Assembly: GCA_002690445.1 (NCBI GenBank)
Contig: NZER01000455.1
Location: forward strand, 1-30,037
DNA from: Candidatus Pacearchaeota archaeon
GTDB lineage: Archaea; Nanoarchaeota; Nanoarchaeia; Pacearchaeales; GW2011-AR1
Reading direction: 5' to 3'
DNA: 30,037 bases
Every line of letters begins with the position of its first letter. Positions within the stretch are counted from its first letter, which is position 1. Below are positions 22,497-29,949 of this stretch, piece after piece. Below the pieces are notes generated by a model. That model made no database searches and had not been told where the DNA came from. It saw only the letters and a list, made by a program, of their open reading frames with translations. Made by a program: the position numbers and the translations under genes.

Positions 22497-24000
22497 CTTC
22501 CAGCACCTGCATCTTCCTACTCCCATCTCTGTAAATTGTAATCCCCTTACACCCCGACGCCCATGCTAGTAGGTACGCATCCCACACATCTTGCACCGTC
22601 GCTGAGTTAGGCATGTTGATTGTTTTACTAACCGAGTTGGTAGTGTGCGCCTGGAAAGCCGCCTGCATCAGCACATGCTGCTCCCAGGAAATCTCCCTCG
22701 CAGTCCGCCCTAAACTAGGCACCCGTCTGAAATCCTCTTGCAACTCAGCGTACAACGGGTGCTCCTCCACCAACCGTTGACCGTCAAGGACGTTCTTAAC
22801 CATCCTCCATGCGAACAGGGGTTCTATTCCACTGGAGCACCCTGCAATCGCACTGATAGTACCCGTGGGGGCAATCGTTGTAACAGATGCGTTCAACGGC
22901 TTCCCTCGTGCTTCCGCCAGGTCGCCAGCCGCGCGCCACGCTACTGCAGTAAACTCTTCCATAAACGCCCCCGCTGCATGAACAGCATCCTCGCTGCTGT
23001 ACGGTATGCGCATTTTCAACAGCGCATCATGCCACCCCATCACCCCTAGCCCAATCCTCCTAGAACGCAGGTTGGTTTCTCGGAGGCGAGATACTGGAAA
23101 CTGGTTCACCTCTATCACATCATTAAGAAACCTCACCGCTACCTTTATAGCCCAGCTAAGACGAGGCCAGTCGATAACCCCGCCAGCCACAAACTTAGAT
23201 ATATCAATACTACCAAGACAACAGTTGCCATAATTCTCCAGATACTCCTCCCCGCATGGGTTACTCGCCTCTATCTCCTCCAACCCTGGGGGACGGGTGC
23301 GATTAACCTGGTCAATAAACCCAAGACCTGGGTCACCTGTCGACCATGCCCCCCTGACTATCTCTTGAAGAAGGTCACGAGAGGAGCCTTCCCTGGCTGC
23401 TGCTACCTCCATAAAGTCGTCGGAAGCAAGTGCGCTGATGTTGAAATTCTGCGCCGTCACCCCATCATCCTTCATGTGTATAAACTTGCGTATGTCGGGG
23501 TGGTCTACGTGTAACATCCCCATGTTAGCCCCATTACGCTTACCCCCCTGGGTGACAATCTGCCCCCACGTACTGTACCCTTCCAAAACAGCTACAGGCC
23601 CCATCGCCTTACCTTGCGTGGTGAAGATGGGGGCACCTTTGGGGCGTAGCCGACTGAAGCCGAACCCTGTCCCTCCCCCCCACTTATGTATCATCACCAT
23701 ATCGTGTTGCACCTGCATAATCGACTCCATGTCGTCGTCGGGTATCAGGACAAAGCAGGCGCTTAGACTTCCCTTACCTGTACCTGCGTTCATCAAGGTT
23801 GGGGAGTTGGGCAGGAATTCAAGGTCACACATTGCCCGATTAAACTGTTGCGCCCAATACACCTGGTGCTCTTTGCCCTTCTCACCTGTCGCCACATGGC
23901 TGGCCACCCTCCACCACATTTCTTCTGGTGTCTCCCCTGGCTGTAGGTAGCGATGTTTGAGTATTGTTATAGCATTGTCAGTTAGCACACTAGCTGCCAT
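22486..24000 (-). CDS. nrdJ: Ribonucleotide reductase class II, catalytic part, 504 aa
   Basis: This is an adenosylcobalamin-dependent reductase that converts ribonucleotides to deoxyribonucleotides for phage DNA synthesis. Visible motifs are Cys82 in SACFVL (redox cysteine), NPCGEE at 247-252 with Asn247/Cys249/Glu251 as catalytic residues, NCCLGSI (259-265) with the second cysteines, and APTGTISAIAG...SGIEP (377-393). The C-terminal YRDGSR (490-495) normally leads into the TSCPD domain, which here sits in another frame. ATG 24000 is chosen because GGAGGG stands 7 nt upstream; an upstream TTG would swallow that site. It overlaps the phosphoesterase gene by 11 nt (ATGGCAGCTAG). Confidence 0.92.
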   Translation of the reverse strand: MAASVLTDNAITILKHRYLQPGETPEEMWWRVASHVATGEKGKEHQVYWAQQFNRAMCDLEFLPNSPTLMNAGTGKGSLSACFVLIPDDDMESIMQVQHDMVMIHKWGGGTGFGFSRLRPKGAPIFTTQGKAMGPVAVLEGYSTWGQIVTQGGKRNGANMGMLHVDHPDIRKFIHMKDDGVTAQNFNISALASDDFMEVAAAREGSSRDLLQEIVRGAWSTGDPGLGFIDQVNRTRPPGLEEIEASNPCGEEYLENYGNCCLGSIDISKFVAGGVIDWPRLSWAIKVAVRFLNDVIEVNQFPVSRLRETNLRSRRIGLGVMGWHDALLKMRIPYSSEDAVHAAGAFMEEFTAVAWRAAGDLAEARGKPLNASVTTIAPTGTISAIAGCSSGIEPLFAWRMVKNVLDGQRLVEEHPLYAELQEDFRRVPSLGRTAREISWEQHVLMQAAFQAHTTNSVSKTINMPNSATVQDVWDAYLLAWASGCKGITIYRDGSRKMQVLEDVR

Positions 24001-24745
24001 ATTTCTTCCCTCCAAATATACACTTCCCTCCCGTAATCACTACAGGGTACACGTTAAACATCCCTCCATCAAAATACACCACGCTAAACCCCTGCTGCCA
24101 ATTTGGTATCCCACTGTTCACATGACTTGGCGGCTGCTTCCACCCTCGCGCATGACATAAACAGAAATTCTCATACCACACATGTGCCCCACTACGCGTT
24201 GTATTAAACGTAGAGCCGCCTCTGTGTGTGTGCCCGCTTATCCCCGATGTCCCCTCCGCTACCAACTCCGCTGATGATGTGTTCTTAGTTGCCCTGTCCC
24301 CATGCTTGAATACAAACGACTCGTGTTCCCATGCTGCACCATACGGCCCCACATACTCAATCCCTGCTTCGTCCAGCCGCAACAACTTTGGCAAGCTGAG
24401 TGCTCCGTTGGTATCCGTAAACGCCGCCAACTCATCGGCCAGGTCGATAACATAGTTACGCAACCTTGCCTCATGGTTCCCCTCCACGTAGATACGCCTT
24501 GCGTGCGGAACCAGTCGCTGATGACGTAGGAATATCTCAGCCCCTGTAACCAGTTCCCTCTTCAAGTTGTACCTCTGGTCAGGACTGCGCCTGAATTTCG
24601 TAGACAACCCTGGGAAATCGAATATATCCCCCAAGTACACCAACACATCAGGCTGCAAATCCACCATCACCTCTTCCACGCACGCTATTGCCCCCTCATC
24701 GTGGAAGGGGATTTGGAAGTCGTTCATTACTAAAACTATTTCCAT
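23990..24745 (-). CDS. Metallophosphoesterase, 251 aa
   Basis: The calcineurin-like phosphoesterase motifs appear in order: NDFQ near residues 8-11, GDIFD (39-43), GNHEAR (89-94), then HGDRAT and SGHTHRGG. These residues bind two metal ions and hydrolyse phosphoesters. The substrate cannot be read from sequence; phage relatives are thought to act on nucleic acids or nucleotides. ATG 24745 is preferred over an ATG at 24766 because GGGGAGGG lies between them, 9 nt before the chosen start. The C-terminus overlaps nrdJ. Setting between the polymerase block and the reductase suggests a role in DNA metabolism. Confidence 0.85.
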   Translation of the reverse strand: MEIVLVMNDFQIPFHDEGAIACVEEVMVDLQPDVLVYLGDIFDFPGLSTKFRRSPDQRYNLKRELVTGAEIFLRHQRLVPHARRIYVEGNHEARLRNYVIDLADELAAFTDTNGALSLPKLLRLDEAGIEYVGPYGAAWEHESFVFKHGDRATKNTSSAELVAEGTSGISGHTHRGGSTFNTTRSGAHVWYENFCLCHARGWKQPPSHVNSGIPNWQQGFSVVYFDGGMFNVYPVVITGGKCIFGGKKYGS

Positions 24746-24775
24746 GATTTTACACCCTCCCCGCATGTGAAAACC

Positions 24776-25207
24776 TCACTCTTCACCCGTCACCTCCGTT
24801 GGCAACACACCTGACTTAATCAGGTGGTGTGCTAGTATGTCAATATACAACTCCATTATCTGGTACACTCCCGTGAGTCCCCTATCTCCAAAAGCCTGCA
24901 TCTCAGCCAACACGTCAAACACCTGCTGTGCCCCGTTATCCCACGCCACCACATGCAACAACTCATGTGCAAGGGTTACAGGGATAGAAAACTCTCCAGG
25001 TGGCGCCAACCCAGTTGCCCACGGCTGAGTTGAACTTAACTTAACTACCGCACTCCTACTGCCTCCATCTACTGAAGTCTCAGCTATGGCTATAGGGTTA
25101 TCCAGCACCTCGACAACCACCTTTACAGCCCACTCTTCTAACCCTAGTCGCTGCTTGTAGACAGGTAAAAGCTGTTGGCAAATACCTGCCACGTAAGGAG
25201 CATACAC
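24776..25207 (-). CDS. Putative zinc metallopeptidase-like protein (HELLH), 143 aa
   Basis: TLAHELLHVVAWDNG (residues 78-92) carries the zincin signature HExxH (81-85). It is preceded by a beta strand pair (WAVKVVVEVLDN, AVVKLSS) and followed by a helical region (MELYIDILAHHLI), as in compact SprT-like or Wss-type metallopeptidases. The third ligand may be a His or Glu in the C-terminal helices (for example in the AHH segment), which I cannot assign. GTG 25207 has the strong site AGGAGGTGG about 5 nt upstream. It might process phage or host proteins, but no target is evident. The upstream zinc-ribbon frame overlaps it by 64 nt. Confidence 0.65.
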   Translation of the reverse strand: MYAPYVAGICQQLLPVYKQRLGLEEWAVKVVVEVLDNPIAIAETSVDGGSRSAVVKLSSTQPWATGLAPPGEFSIPVTLAHELLHVVAWDNGAQQVFDVLAEMQAFGDRGLTGVYQIMELYIDILAHHLIKSGVLPTEVTGEE

Positions 25208-25359
25208 TTAGACCACCTCCTGCTACATTGATAACACAACCACTCATTTTCAAGCGGGTGCCATTGTAAATCTCCACTTGCACCCCCCGCAGCCTCCGTA
25301 CAACGGGGGCAGGATGCTAACTTAATCGGCCTCCACGAGGCCCCTCGGATTCTCGCCAT
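25144..25359 (-). CDS. Zinc-ribbon protein, 71 aa (C-terminus uncertain)
   Basis: SCPRC (Cys17/Cys20) and WLCYQC (Cys42/Cys45) form a well-spaced zinc ribbon with a Trp before the second knuckle and SRRW after it. The ATG at 25359 lies within the end of the polymerase gene (38-nt overlap) and follows GAAGG by 3 nt. The last ~21 codons overlap the HELLH gene, whose strong ribosome site is encoded inside the SRRW codons. The ribbon itself looks genuine. Whether translation really continues to 25144 cannot be decided by eye. Confidence 0.5.
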   Translation of the reverse strand: MARIRGASWRPIKLASCPRCTEAAGGASGDLQWHPLENEWLCYQCSRRWSKCMLLTWQVFANSFYLSTSSD

Positions 25360-27673
25360 TCGCCTTCGCCCAATTCTTCCCTACCTGAACCTCCACAGGG
25401 AGAGGCATTGTTCCTAGTAATCCCTCCGACATCTGACGTAGGTATTGTACCACATCTGGCACCTGTTTGTCAAGTGCCTCAACGCCCACTTCGTCGTGGA
25501 CGAAGAGTGCCATATGCGACCCCGACCCCTTCAAGTTTTCACCAACCCTCGCCATTGCCAACTTTGCTATGTCCGCTCCAGTACCCTGTATTATAGCACT
25601 GACCCCTTGCCTCAATGCCTCAGCCTTAACATGCGGCACCTTACTCCACACCCCAGGTAGGTAGCGACGCCTGCCGTAGAATGTCTCTATATACCCCCTT
25701 TCCTCTAGTAGTGCAGTTTGCTCCCGCCGCCACTCTAGGAACCTGCCATATCTCCTGTCAAACCCGTCAGACAGTTGCTGACCCATTGCTCTAGGCAAGT
25801 GCAAAACCGCCGCAATCTTGCTTGCGCCTGCTCCATACAGTTTACTGAAATTCGACGTTTTGCCATAGAACCTCTCCTCTTCTGTGTAACTACGTCTACC
25901 AAATGCCTCCGCCGCAGTCTCCCCGTGCCAGTCCTTACCTTGGTATATAATCTCCAACATGGCAGGGTCTTGACTCAGATACGCTGCTATTCTAAACTCC
26001 TCTTGCGCAATGTCCCCCACCACCAGTGTATACCCTGAGCGAACAGTGAAACTCCTTCTAATAAGTTGTGATATGTAAGGGCCTTGCGGTGGGTCATGCT
26101 TGGGTATATTCGTAAGATTAGGGCCGCTGCTTGAGAGTCGCCCCGTTCTTGGAGCCTCTTGTCCACTTCCACCTCTATCCTCAAACCCTCCAGACTGATT
26201 GTAGTGAGCATAAAGTCTTCCATTGGAGTGCACCCGCTTTCTTAACCCATCCACATACGTGGGCTTCAACTTGGCTACGTGGGAATACTCTAGTAGGTCT
26301 TGTGCTATGGGGTACTGTTGAGCTAGTAGCTCCAGCACATCGTTGTCCACCGACCCTCTCTTCCCACTCTCTGTCATTTTGACTACAGGTAGCCTCATCT
26401 CTCCATACAGCACATCCGCCTTCTGGTCGCCACTGTTGAGATTGATATCACCCATCACTTGCCGCAGCTTCCGACCCCTTTCCTCCAACTCCCCTGTCAA
26501 CACATTGTCCGCTGTGGCAATTGCCTCCACGTCAACCTGTACCCCCTCCGCCATCATGTCGCCTATGTGAGGGATGAGAGGAAGTTCAACGGTCTCATAT
26601 AAACCGACTAGTCCTGTTTCATACAACTCCTGCCCCAGGTACTCCTTCAACCGTATTGTGTAAAACGAGTCGTCAGCACCGTACTGAGCCACCTCATCAG
26701 GGTCGATATCCCCCACCTCTACCTTAAACCCATCACTCAACTCGTCCAGTGTGCGCATCTTGTAACCGAAAATCTGCAACGTCAATCCCTTCAATGAGGT
26801 ATCGGGATACCCCAACACATACGCCGCTAACTTCGTATCCCACATGTTGAGCAGTGTAATCCCGTGGGCCTTCAACACCTGGTACTCAAATTGGGCGTTG
26901 TGCGCCACCACCAACGCATCACCTTCCAGCCAGGAAGCAATCCACTCCACCGAGTCACGGGTGAAATACCCCCTCTCCTCACCTGGCACCGCCACTGACC
27001 ATCCCACAACCCCCACATCACCTACCCTATCCTTCACCCAAGAGGTCTCAAGGTCAAATGCAAACTCTTGTACCCCCTGCAAAACACGCTGCATCTCTTC
27101 CCCTGATACCTCCAGATGCTCCTGCTTCTCAACGATGGGCCTACCTATCTCCGTAGTCAGTCGCTTGAAGTCGCTTATCAACACAGGGGTTAGGTTGGCG
27201 TTGTACATTGTTGCAGCAGGGTGGTACATCGGCACTACAGTAGGACTACTCCCCTCTACCTTCCTTCCGTGGTGTGTTTTTAACTTAACACCCTTCCCTG
27301 CAATCGACTTCACTGCATGGTCGCCCAAGGGCAACACCGCATCAGGTTGGGCCTCCTCCAACACAGCATCCAACCACTTACGGCAAGCCTTTTTCTCCCC
27401 CGCCGTAGGGTCACGGTTACCAGGTGGCCTACACATCACCGTGTTAGTGATTAGAACATCCGCCCTACCCACCCCCGCTGCCTCTAGTAACCAGTCCAGT
27501 TTCTTCCCTGCTGCCCCAATGAACGGCCTGCCCTCCTTGTCCTCGTTAGCACCAGGGGCCTCTCCTACAATAACAATACGGGCGTTATCTGGCCCATCAG
27601 GGACTACTACCTGTGTGCGTTTAGCTGAGAGCGGGCAGGCTTCACATGCCTGCATTGCTTCCCTATCTATCAT
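25322..27673 (-). CDS. Uracil-DNA glycosylase / family A DNA polymerase fusion, 783 aa
   Basis: Residues 1-175 are a family 4 uracil-DNA glycosylase. Cys10, Cys13, Cys81 and Cys97 are the expected iron-sulfur ligands, with GEAPG (37-41), PFIG (50-53), NTVMCRPPGNR (77-87) and YHPAA (150-154). Residues 201-345 are the 3'-5' exonuclease with DLE (207-209), HNAQFE (258-263) and YGADD (331-335). Residues ~390-783 are polymerase: RTGRLSSSGPNL (509-520), motif A GDIAQEEF with Asp554, motif B with Lys605-Phe609-Tyr613, and motif C HDE (726-728). Phe609 matches E. coli Phe762. This is the likely replicative polymerase, with uracil removal or sensing on the same chain. It starts with ATGA overlap to the upstream gene. 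Confidence 0.93.
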   Translation of the reverse strand: MIDREAMQACEACPLSAKRTQVVVPDGPDNARIVIVGEAPGANEDKEGRPFIGAAGKKLDWLLEAAGVGRADVLITNTVMCRPPGNRDPTAGEKKACRKWLDAVLEEAQPDAVLPLGDHAVKSIAGKGVKLKTHHGRKVEGSSPTVVPMYHPAATMYNANLTPVLISDFKRLTTEIGRPIVEKQEHLEVSGEEMQRVLQGVQEFAFDLETSWVKDRVGDVGVVGWSVAVPGEERGYFTRDSVEWIASWLEGDALVVAHNAQFEYQVLKAHGITLLNMWDTKLAAYVLGYPDTSLKGLTLQIFGYKMRTLDELSDGFKVEVGDIDPDEVAQYGADDSFYTIRLKEYLGQELYETGLVGLYETVELPLIPHIGDMMAEGVQVDVEAIATADNVLTGELEERGRKLRQVMGDINLNSGDQKADVLYGEMRLPVVKMTESGKRGSVDNDVLELLAQQYPIAQDLLEYSHVAKLKPTYVDGLRKRVHSNGRLYAHYNQSGGFEDRGGSGQEAPRTGRLSSSGPNLTNIPKHDPPQGPYISQLIRRSFTVRSGYTLVVGDIAQEEFRIAAYLSQDPAMLEIIYQGKDWHGETAAEAFGRRSYTEEERFYGKTSNFSKLYGAGASKIAAVLHLPRAMGQQLSDGFDRRYGRFLEWRREQTALLEERGYIETFYGRRRYLPGVWSKVPHVKAEALRQGVSAIIQGTGADIAKLAMARVGENLKGSGSHMALFVHDEVGVEALDKQVPDVVQYLRQMSEGLLGTMPLPVEVQVGKNWAKANGENPRGLVEAD

Positions 27674-27966
27674 CCAGCGAACCCGTTAGAGTCCCAGTAG
27701 GTGTGTCCGTGCTCTGCAAGGTGGGTGCCATACTCCCACGGACGCTCCTCATGGGCAAGAGCACAGCCACACTCGATACACCTAGCTGTAAGTGCGTCTC
27801 CACCATACATATCAGCCCTATTCTTAACCTTCTTGTGTGCTGCATCCCGTGCAAAGTTGTTTTCCTGGCAAAGTGTTGCATCCCCATAGTTGCCAGGAAA
27901 ATCTACGAACCTGCCACACACCTCGCAGTGCCGTTCTCGGTTTTGTGATTCACTCATTTTTCTCAT
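27670..27966 (-). CDS. Double zinc-binding protein, 98 aa
   Basis: Two metal sites are likely: HCEVCGRF (Cys14/Cys17) with Cys33 and nearby His, and ARCIECGC (Cys63/Cys66/Cys68) with the His-rich end THLAEHGHTY (His82/86/88). The second part looks like a treble-clef or HNH-like scaffold, but no catalytic pattern is convincing. I chose ATG 27966, 2 nt after a tiny upstream gene; ATG 27957 is equally possible, and a GTG at 28059 would extend over two tiny frames. The stop overlaps the polymerase start (ATGA), implying coupled expression with the polymerase. Confidence 0.6.
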   Translation of the reverse strand: MRKMSESQNRERHCEVCGRFVDFPGNYGDATLCQENNFARDAAHKKVKNRADMYGGDALTARCIECGCALAHEERPWEYGTHLAEHGHTYWDSNGFAG

Positions 27967-27968
27967 GC

Positions 27969-28049
27969 CTATCCACGACCCCCTAATATAGCTAACAGTG
28001 TCCCTAGCGAAACTACCATAGATACTAAGCGTTCTATATCCTCCTCCAT
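27969..28049 (-). CDS. Tiny hydrophobic protein, 26 aa
   Basis: ATG 28049 follows GAGGG by about 4 nt and overlaps the preceding stop by 1 nt (TAATG). The product begins with an acidic stretch (MEEDIER), continues with the hydrophobic segment LVSMVVSLGTLLAILGG and ends Arg-Gly. This would be a single membrane helix or a buried helix. The competing reading is a longer N-terminus of the downstream zinc protein in another frame. Start, ribosome site and exact packing favour the tiny gene. Confidence 0.45.
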   Translation of the reverse strand: MEEDIERLVSMVVSLGTLLAILGGRG

Positions 28050-28117
28050 TATCCCTCACCTACGTCCTTCTCGGCAGGGTGGAACCCTATACCTGGACGT
28101 GTTGCCTCTCTATCCAT
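28049..28117 (-). CDS. Micropeptide, 22 aa
   Basis: ATG 28117 overlaps the upstream stop by 8 nt (ATGGATAG) and the frame ends in TAATG, which starts the next tiny gene. The peptide is charged and Gly-rich (GIGFHPAEKDVGEG at the end). No ribosome site stands out. Evidence is limited to the exact fit between two neighbours. If it is not translated, this stretch is a 50-nt spacer. Confidence 0.35.
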   Translation of the reverse strand: MDREATRPGIGFHPAEKDVGEG

Positions 28118-28337
28118 CGATAGGTGACACCGCTGGCTTGGGTTGGAACCCTAGAGGGCCTTGAGGTGCTTGTGCCAAGGCATCTGCCTTAGCCCAACTC
28201 ATACCCGACAACACATCTTGCATTGCCCGTAGCAGTACCCCTTGCATTGGGTTCTGGTCGTCTAGCGCAAATGACACCTGCGCTGGCATACGGTCATCTT
28301 GGCTGCGATACATCATCATACTAACTTGTAGAATCAT
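28110..28337 (-). CDS. Hypothetical protein, 75 aa
   Basis: ATG 28337 lies 8 nt after the strong site GGGAGGG; a longer TTG start would include that site, so I use the ATG. The protein begins with strand-like MILQVSMMMYRSQDD, then VSFALDDQNPMQGVLLRAMQDVLSGMSWAKADALAQ, and ends in a Pro-rich tail (GPLGFQPKPAVSP). It is Met- and Gln-rich without cysteines. No family is recognised. It sits 1 nt after the upstream zinc-protein stop, in the early-type arm. Confidence 0.55.
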   Translation of the reverse strand: MILQVSMMMYRSQDDRMPAQVSFALDDQNPMQGVLLRAMQDVLSGMSWAKADALAQAPQGPLGFQPKPAVSPIDG

Positions 28338-28338
28338 G

Positions 28339-28560
28339 TTAAAAATCCCTCCCTGGTAGCGCAATATCGCCTAATGGGGAAGCCGTGGCTTCCTCTTCCA
28401 TCATCTGTTGCGCCTGCCTAACCTTCATAGTCTGCCATAGGTTAAAGCGCCATTGGTCACTGTGTTGTTTACACAACCTCATTGCGTCTCCATCGTACAC
28501 TCTCCTTTCACACCAAGGTACTACACAATCTGGTGCACTTGCTTGTTTTATGGTGCCCAC
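28339..28560 (-). CDS. Small zinc-binding protein, 73 aa
   Basis: Cys12, Cys17, Cys30 and His33 give C-x4-C-x12-C-x2-H (DCVVPWCERRV...LCKQHSDQW). This is a compact knuckle like those in HNH-type or recombination-endonuclease VII-type proteins, but without visible catalytic residues. A Gln/Met/Glu-rich helix follows (MKVRQAQQMMEEEA). The start is GTG 28560 with AGGAGAG about 8 nt upstream. It is the first phage-like gene after the methyltransferase, and the composition returns to the phage style here. Confidence 0.55.
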   Translation of the reverse strand: MGTIKQASAPDCVVPWCERRVYDGDAMRLCKQHSDQWRFNLWQTMKVRQAQQMMEEEATASPLGDIALPGRDF

Positions 28561-28583
28561 GTTGTTAATCTCTCCTCTACATT

Positions 28584-28593
28584 CGCTTAAGCG
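28584..28593. repeat. Perfect palindrome CGCTTAAGCG
   Basis: A perfect 10-bp palindrome sits in the 41-nt gap between the methyltransferase stop and the next - strand gene. With no loop and no following T-run on the transcribed strand it is not a good terminator. It could be a protein-binding site or chance. It coincides with the composition boundary of the methyltransferase segment. Confidence 0.4.
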
Positions 28594-28601
28594 TTAAGAG
28601 T

Positions 28602-29903
28602 TTACTCGTTCACAATACTAGCGAGCGCTTCTGATATTAGTTCAACAACTGGTATAGCCACGGAATTCCCGAACTGTCTGTAAGCGGAGGCCCTGGTTTC
28701 GGGAAGTACAAAGCTCTCCGGAAAGCCTTGAAGCCTTGCGCATTCCCTGGGAGTCAGCATCCTGGGGTTTCGACCTCTCTGGGGAATCAAGCACTCTTTT
28801 CCGTCTTTGCCATAACGGGCAACTAGAGTGTTCGAAGGTTTATTGAGATCCGCAACCTCAGCCGTGAAGCCCGTCCCCCTTTCAATATTTGCCTTAGTCC
28901 TACTCAGGTGACCGGCCCACAGCCGATCAGAAATGGTGTATTTGGCGTCAGGGGAATCCTCGAGGATTGACCATAAGGGTAGTGGCGAGCCAGCAATGAC
29001 AGGGAATTTGAATTCACTCCTGGATTCTCGAATGCAGACCATATAGCACCTCTGCCTACGCTGGGGCACGAGAGAAGAAGAGTCTATGATCTCACTGTTA
29101 AATGAATACCCTAGGTCATCTGTGATTACATTCTTAATGCGTTCAAAGGTTCGGCCGCGATCGTGGCTTCTCAGATTTCTGACGTTTTCGAGAAATAGTA
29201 CTTTGGGTCTCTTGACCTTGGCTATTCTAATTATGTCAAAGAAGAGTGTCCCCTCCACGGAAGATGCAAATCCAGTTGCTTGACCGAGAGCGTTCCTTGC
29301 TGAAACGCCGGCTCTACTGAATGGCTGACATGGGAATCCCGCTGCCAGTATGTCGTGGTCAGGGACGGTCCTTTCAATGTACTCATCAGGGATCTGGCCC
29401 CCAGTGAACTGCCTGATATCGCCATATGGCATTTCGCCATAGTTATTGAAGTATGTAAACTTCGCTGCTTCATCCAACTCTGACGATAATACGCAAACCC
29501 CATTCTGTTGTTGTAGAGCCTGTCGAAACCCTCCAATGCCTGCGAAGAGATCAATAAATGCAAACTGCTTGCGACTAGGCCTAGGGAAGGGAACATCTCT
29601 CTTGGTTATTGCAGCCAGCATTTCCCAGTGATTTTGACTGGTGGTGATTTCAGGAGAGGAATCTTCCAGTATCGACTTGAGCTTTGAATCTAGCAGACTA
29701 TTCAATTTGCTACCACAGTATGGCGGTGAAGTTGCCGGATTGCCCATCCAATGCGACACCAACGCAGGTATCTCCCCATAAATCTCTGAACCTAACGGTT
29801 CGTTTCTTAGGTGGGCGCACAGGTTCTCGAATATGCCTGAGTAATCTAGTTTCGGCTTAGTTTGCAACTTCGTAGACCTTAGTTTCCTCCATCGAAGGCT
29901 CAT
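28602..29903 (-). CDS. DNA (cytosine-5)-methyltransferase, 433 aa
   Basis: All main C5-methyltransferase motifs are present: I DLFAGIGGF (118-126), IV GFPCQPFS with catalytic Cys192, VI ENV (239-241), VIII QRRQR (281-285), IX RECARLQGFP (386-395) and X YRQFGNSVAIPV (408-419). The enzyme transfers a methyl group from S-adenosylmethionine to cytosine C5 at a site set by the region between VIII and IX. About 110 N-terminal residues precede motif I, which is more than usual. No ribosome site supports ATG 29903; TTG 29867 in 11-nt overlap with an upstream frame is an alternative. G and C are balanced here, unlike the skewed phage genes, which suggests recent acquisition. No restriction endonuclease is visible in the window. 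Confidence 0.93.
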   Translation of the reverse strand: MSLRWRKLRSTKLQTKPKLDYSGIFENLCAHLRNEPLGSEIYGEIPALVSHWMGNPATSPPYCGSKLNSLLDSKLKSILEDSSPEITTSQNHWEMLAAITKRDVPFPRPSRKQFAFIDLFAGIGGFRQALQQQNGVCVLSSELDEAAKFTYFNNYGEMPYGDIRQFTGGQIPDEYIERTVPDHDILAAGFPCQPFSRAGVSARNALGQATGFASSVEGTLFFDIIRIAKVKRPKVLFLENVRNLRSHDRGRTFERIKNVITDDLGYSFNSEIIDSSSLVPQRRQRCYMVCIRESRSEFKFPVIAGSPLPLWSILEDSPDAKYTISDRLWAGHLSRTKANIERGTGFTAEVADLNKPSNTLVARYGKDGKECLIPQRGRNPRMLTPRECARLQGFPESFVLPETRASAYRQFGNSVAIPVVELISEALASIVNE

Positions 29904-29949
29904 GGTCGAAAATAGCTTTAATCCTCATCTGCAGCTTGTCGATCTTCAT
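29857..29949 (-). CDS. Small ORF upstream of the methyltransferase, 30 aa
   Basis: ATG 29949 overlaps the upstream stop by 4 nt (ATGA) and encodes a charged helical peptide (IKAIFDHEPSMEETKVYEVA). It overlaps the start of the methyltransferase frame. Its amino-acid make-up looks more natural than the Arg-rich first residues of the methyltransferase in the same DNA, so it may be the genuine reading here. It could be an independent small gene, or the true N-terminus of a longer protein cut by a frame change. Confidence 0.4.
   Translation of the reverse strand: MKIDKLQMRIKAIFDHEPSMEETKVYEVAN

Noticed and set aside
22738..23950. Several long + strand frames opposite nrdJ
   Set aside because: Low-complexity Pro/Ser/Arg-rich translations antisense to a gene with complete catalytic motifs.
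25098..25283. A 61-codon - strand frame within the zinc-ribbon and HELLH genes
   Set aside because: Cys/Gly/Arg-rich out-of-frame reading of two better supported genes.
26844..27689. A 281-codon + strand frame opposite the polymerase gene
   Set aside because: It mirrors the glycosylase/exonuclease coding region; the Ser/Thr/Pro-rich content and lack of ribosome site mark it as a shadow.
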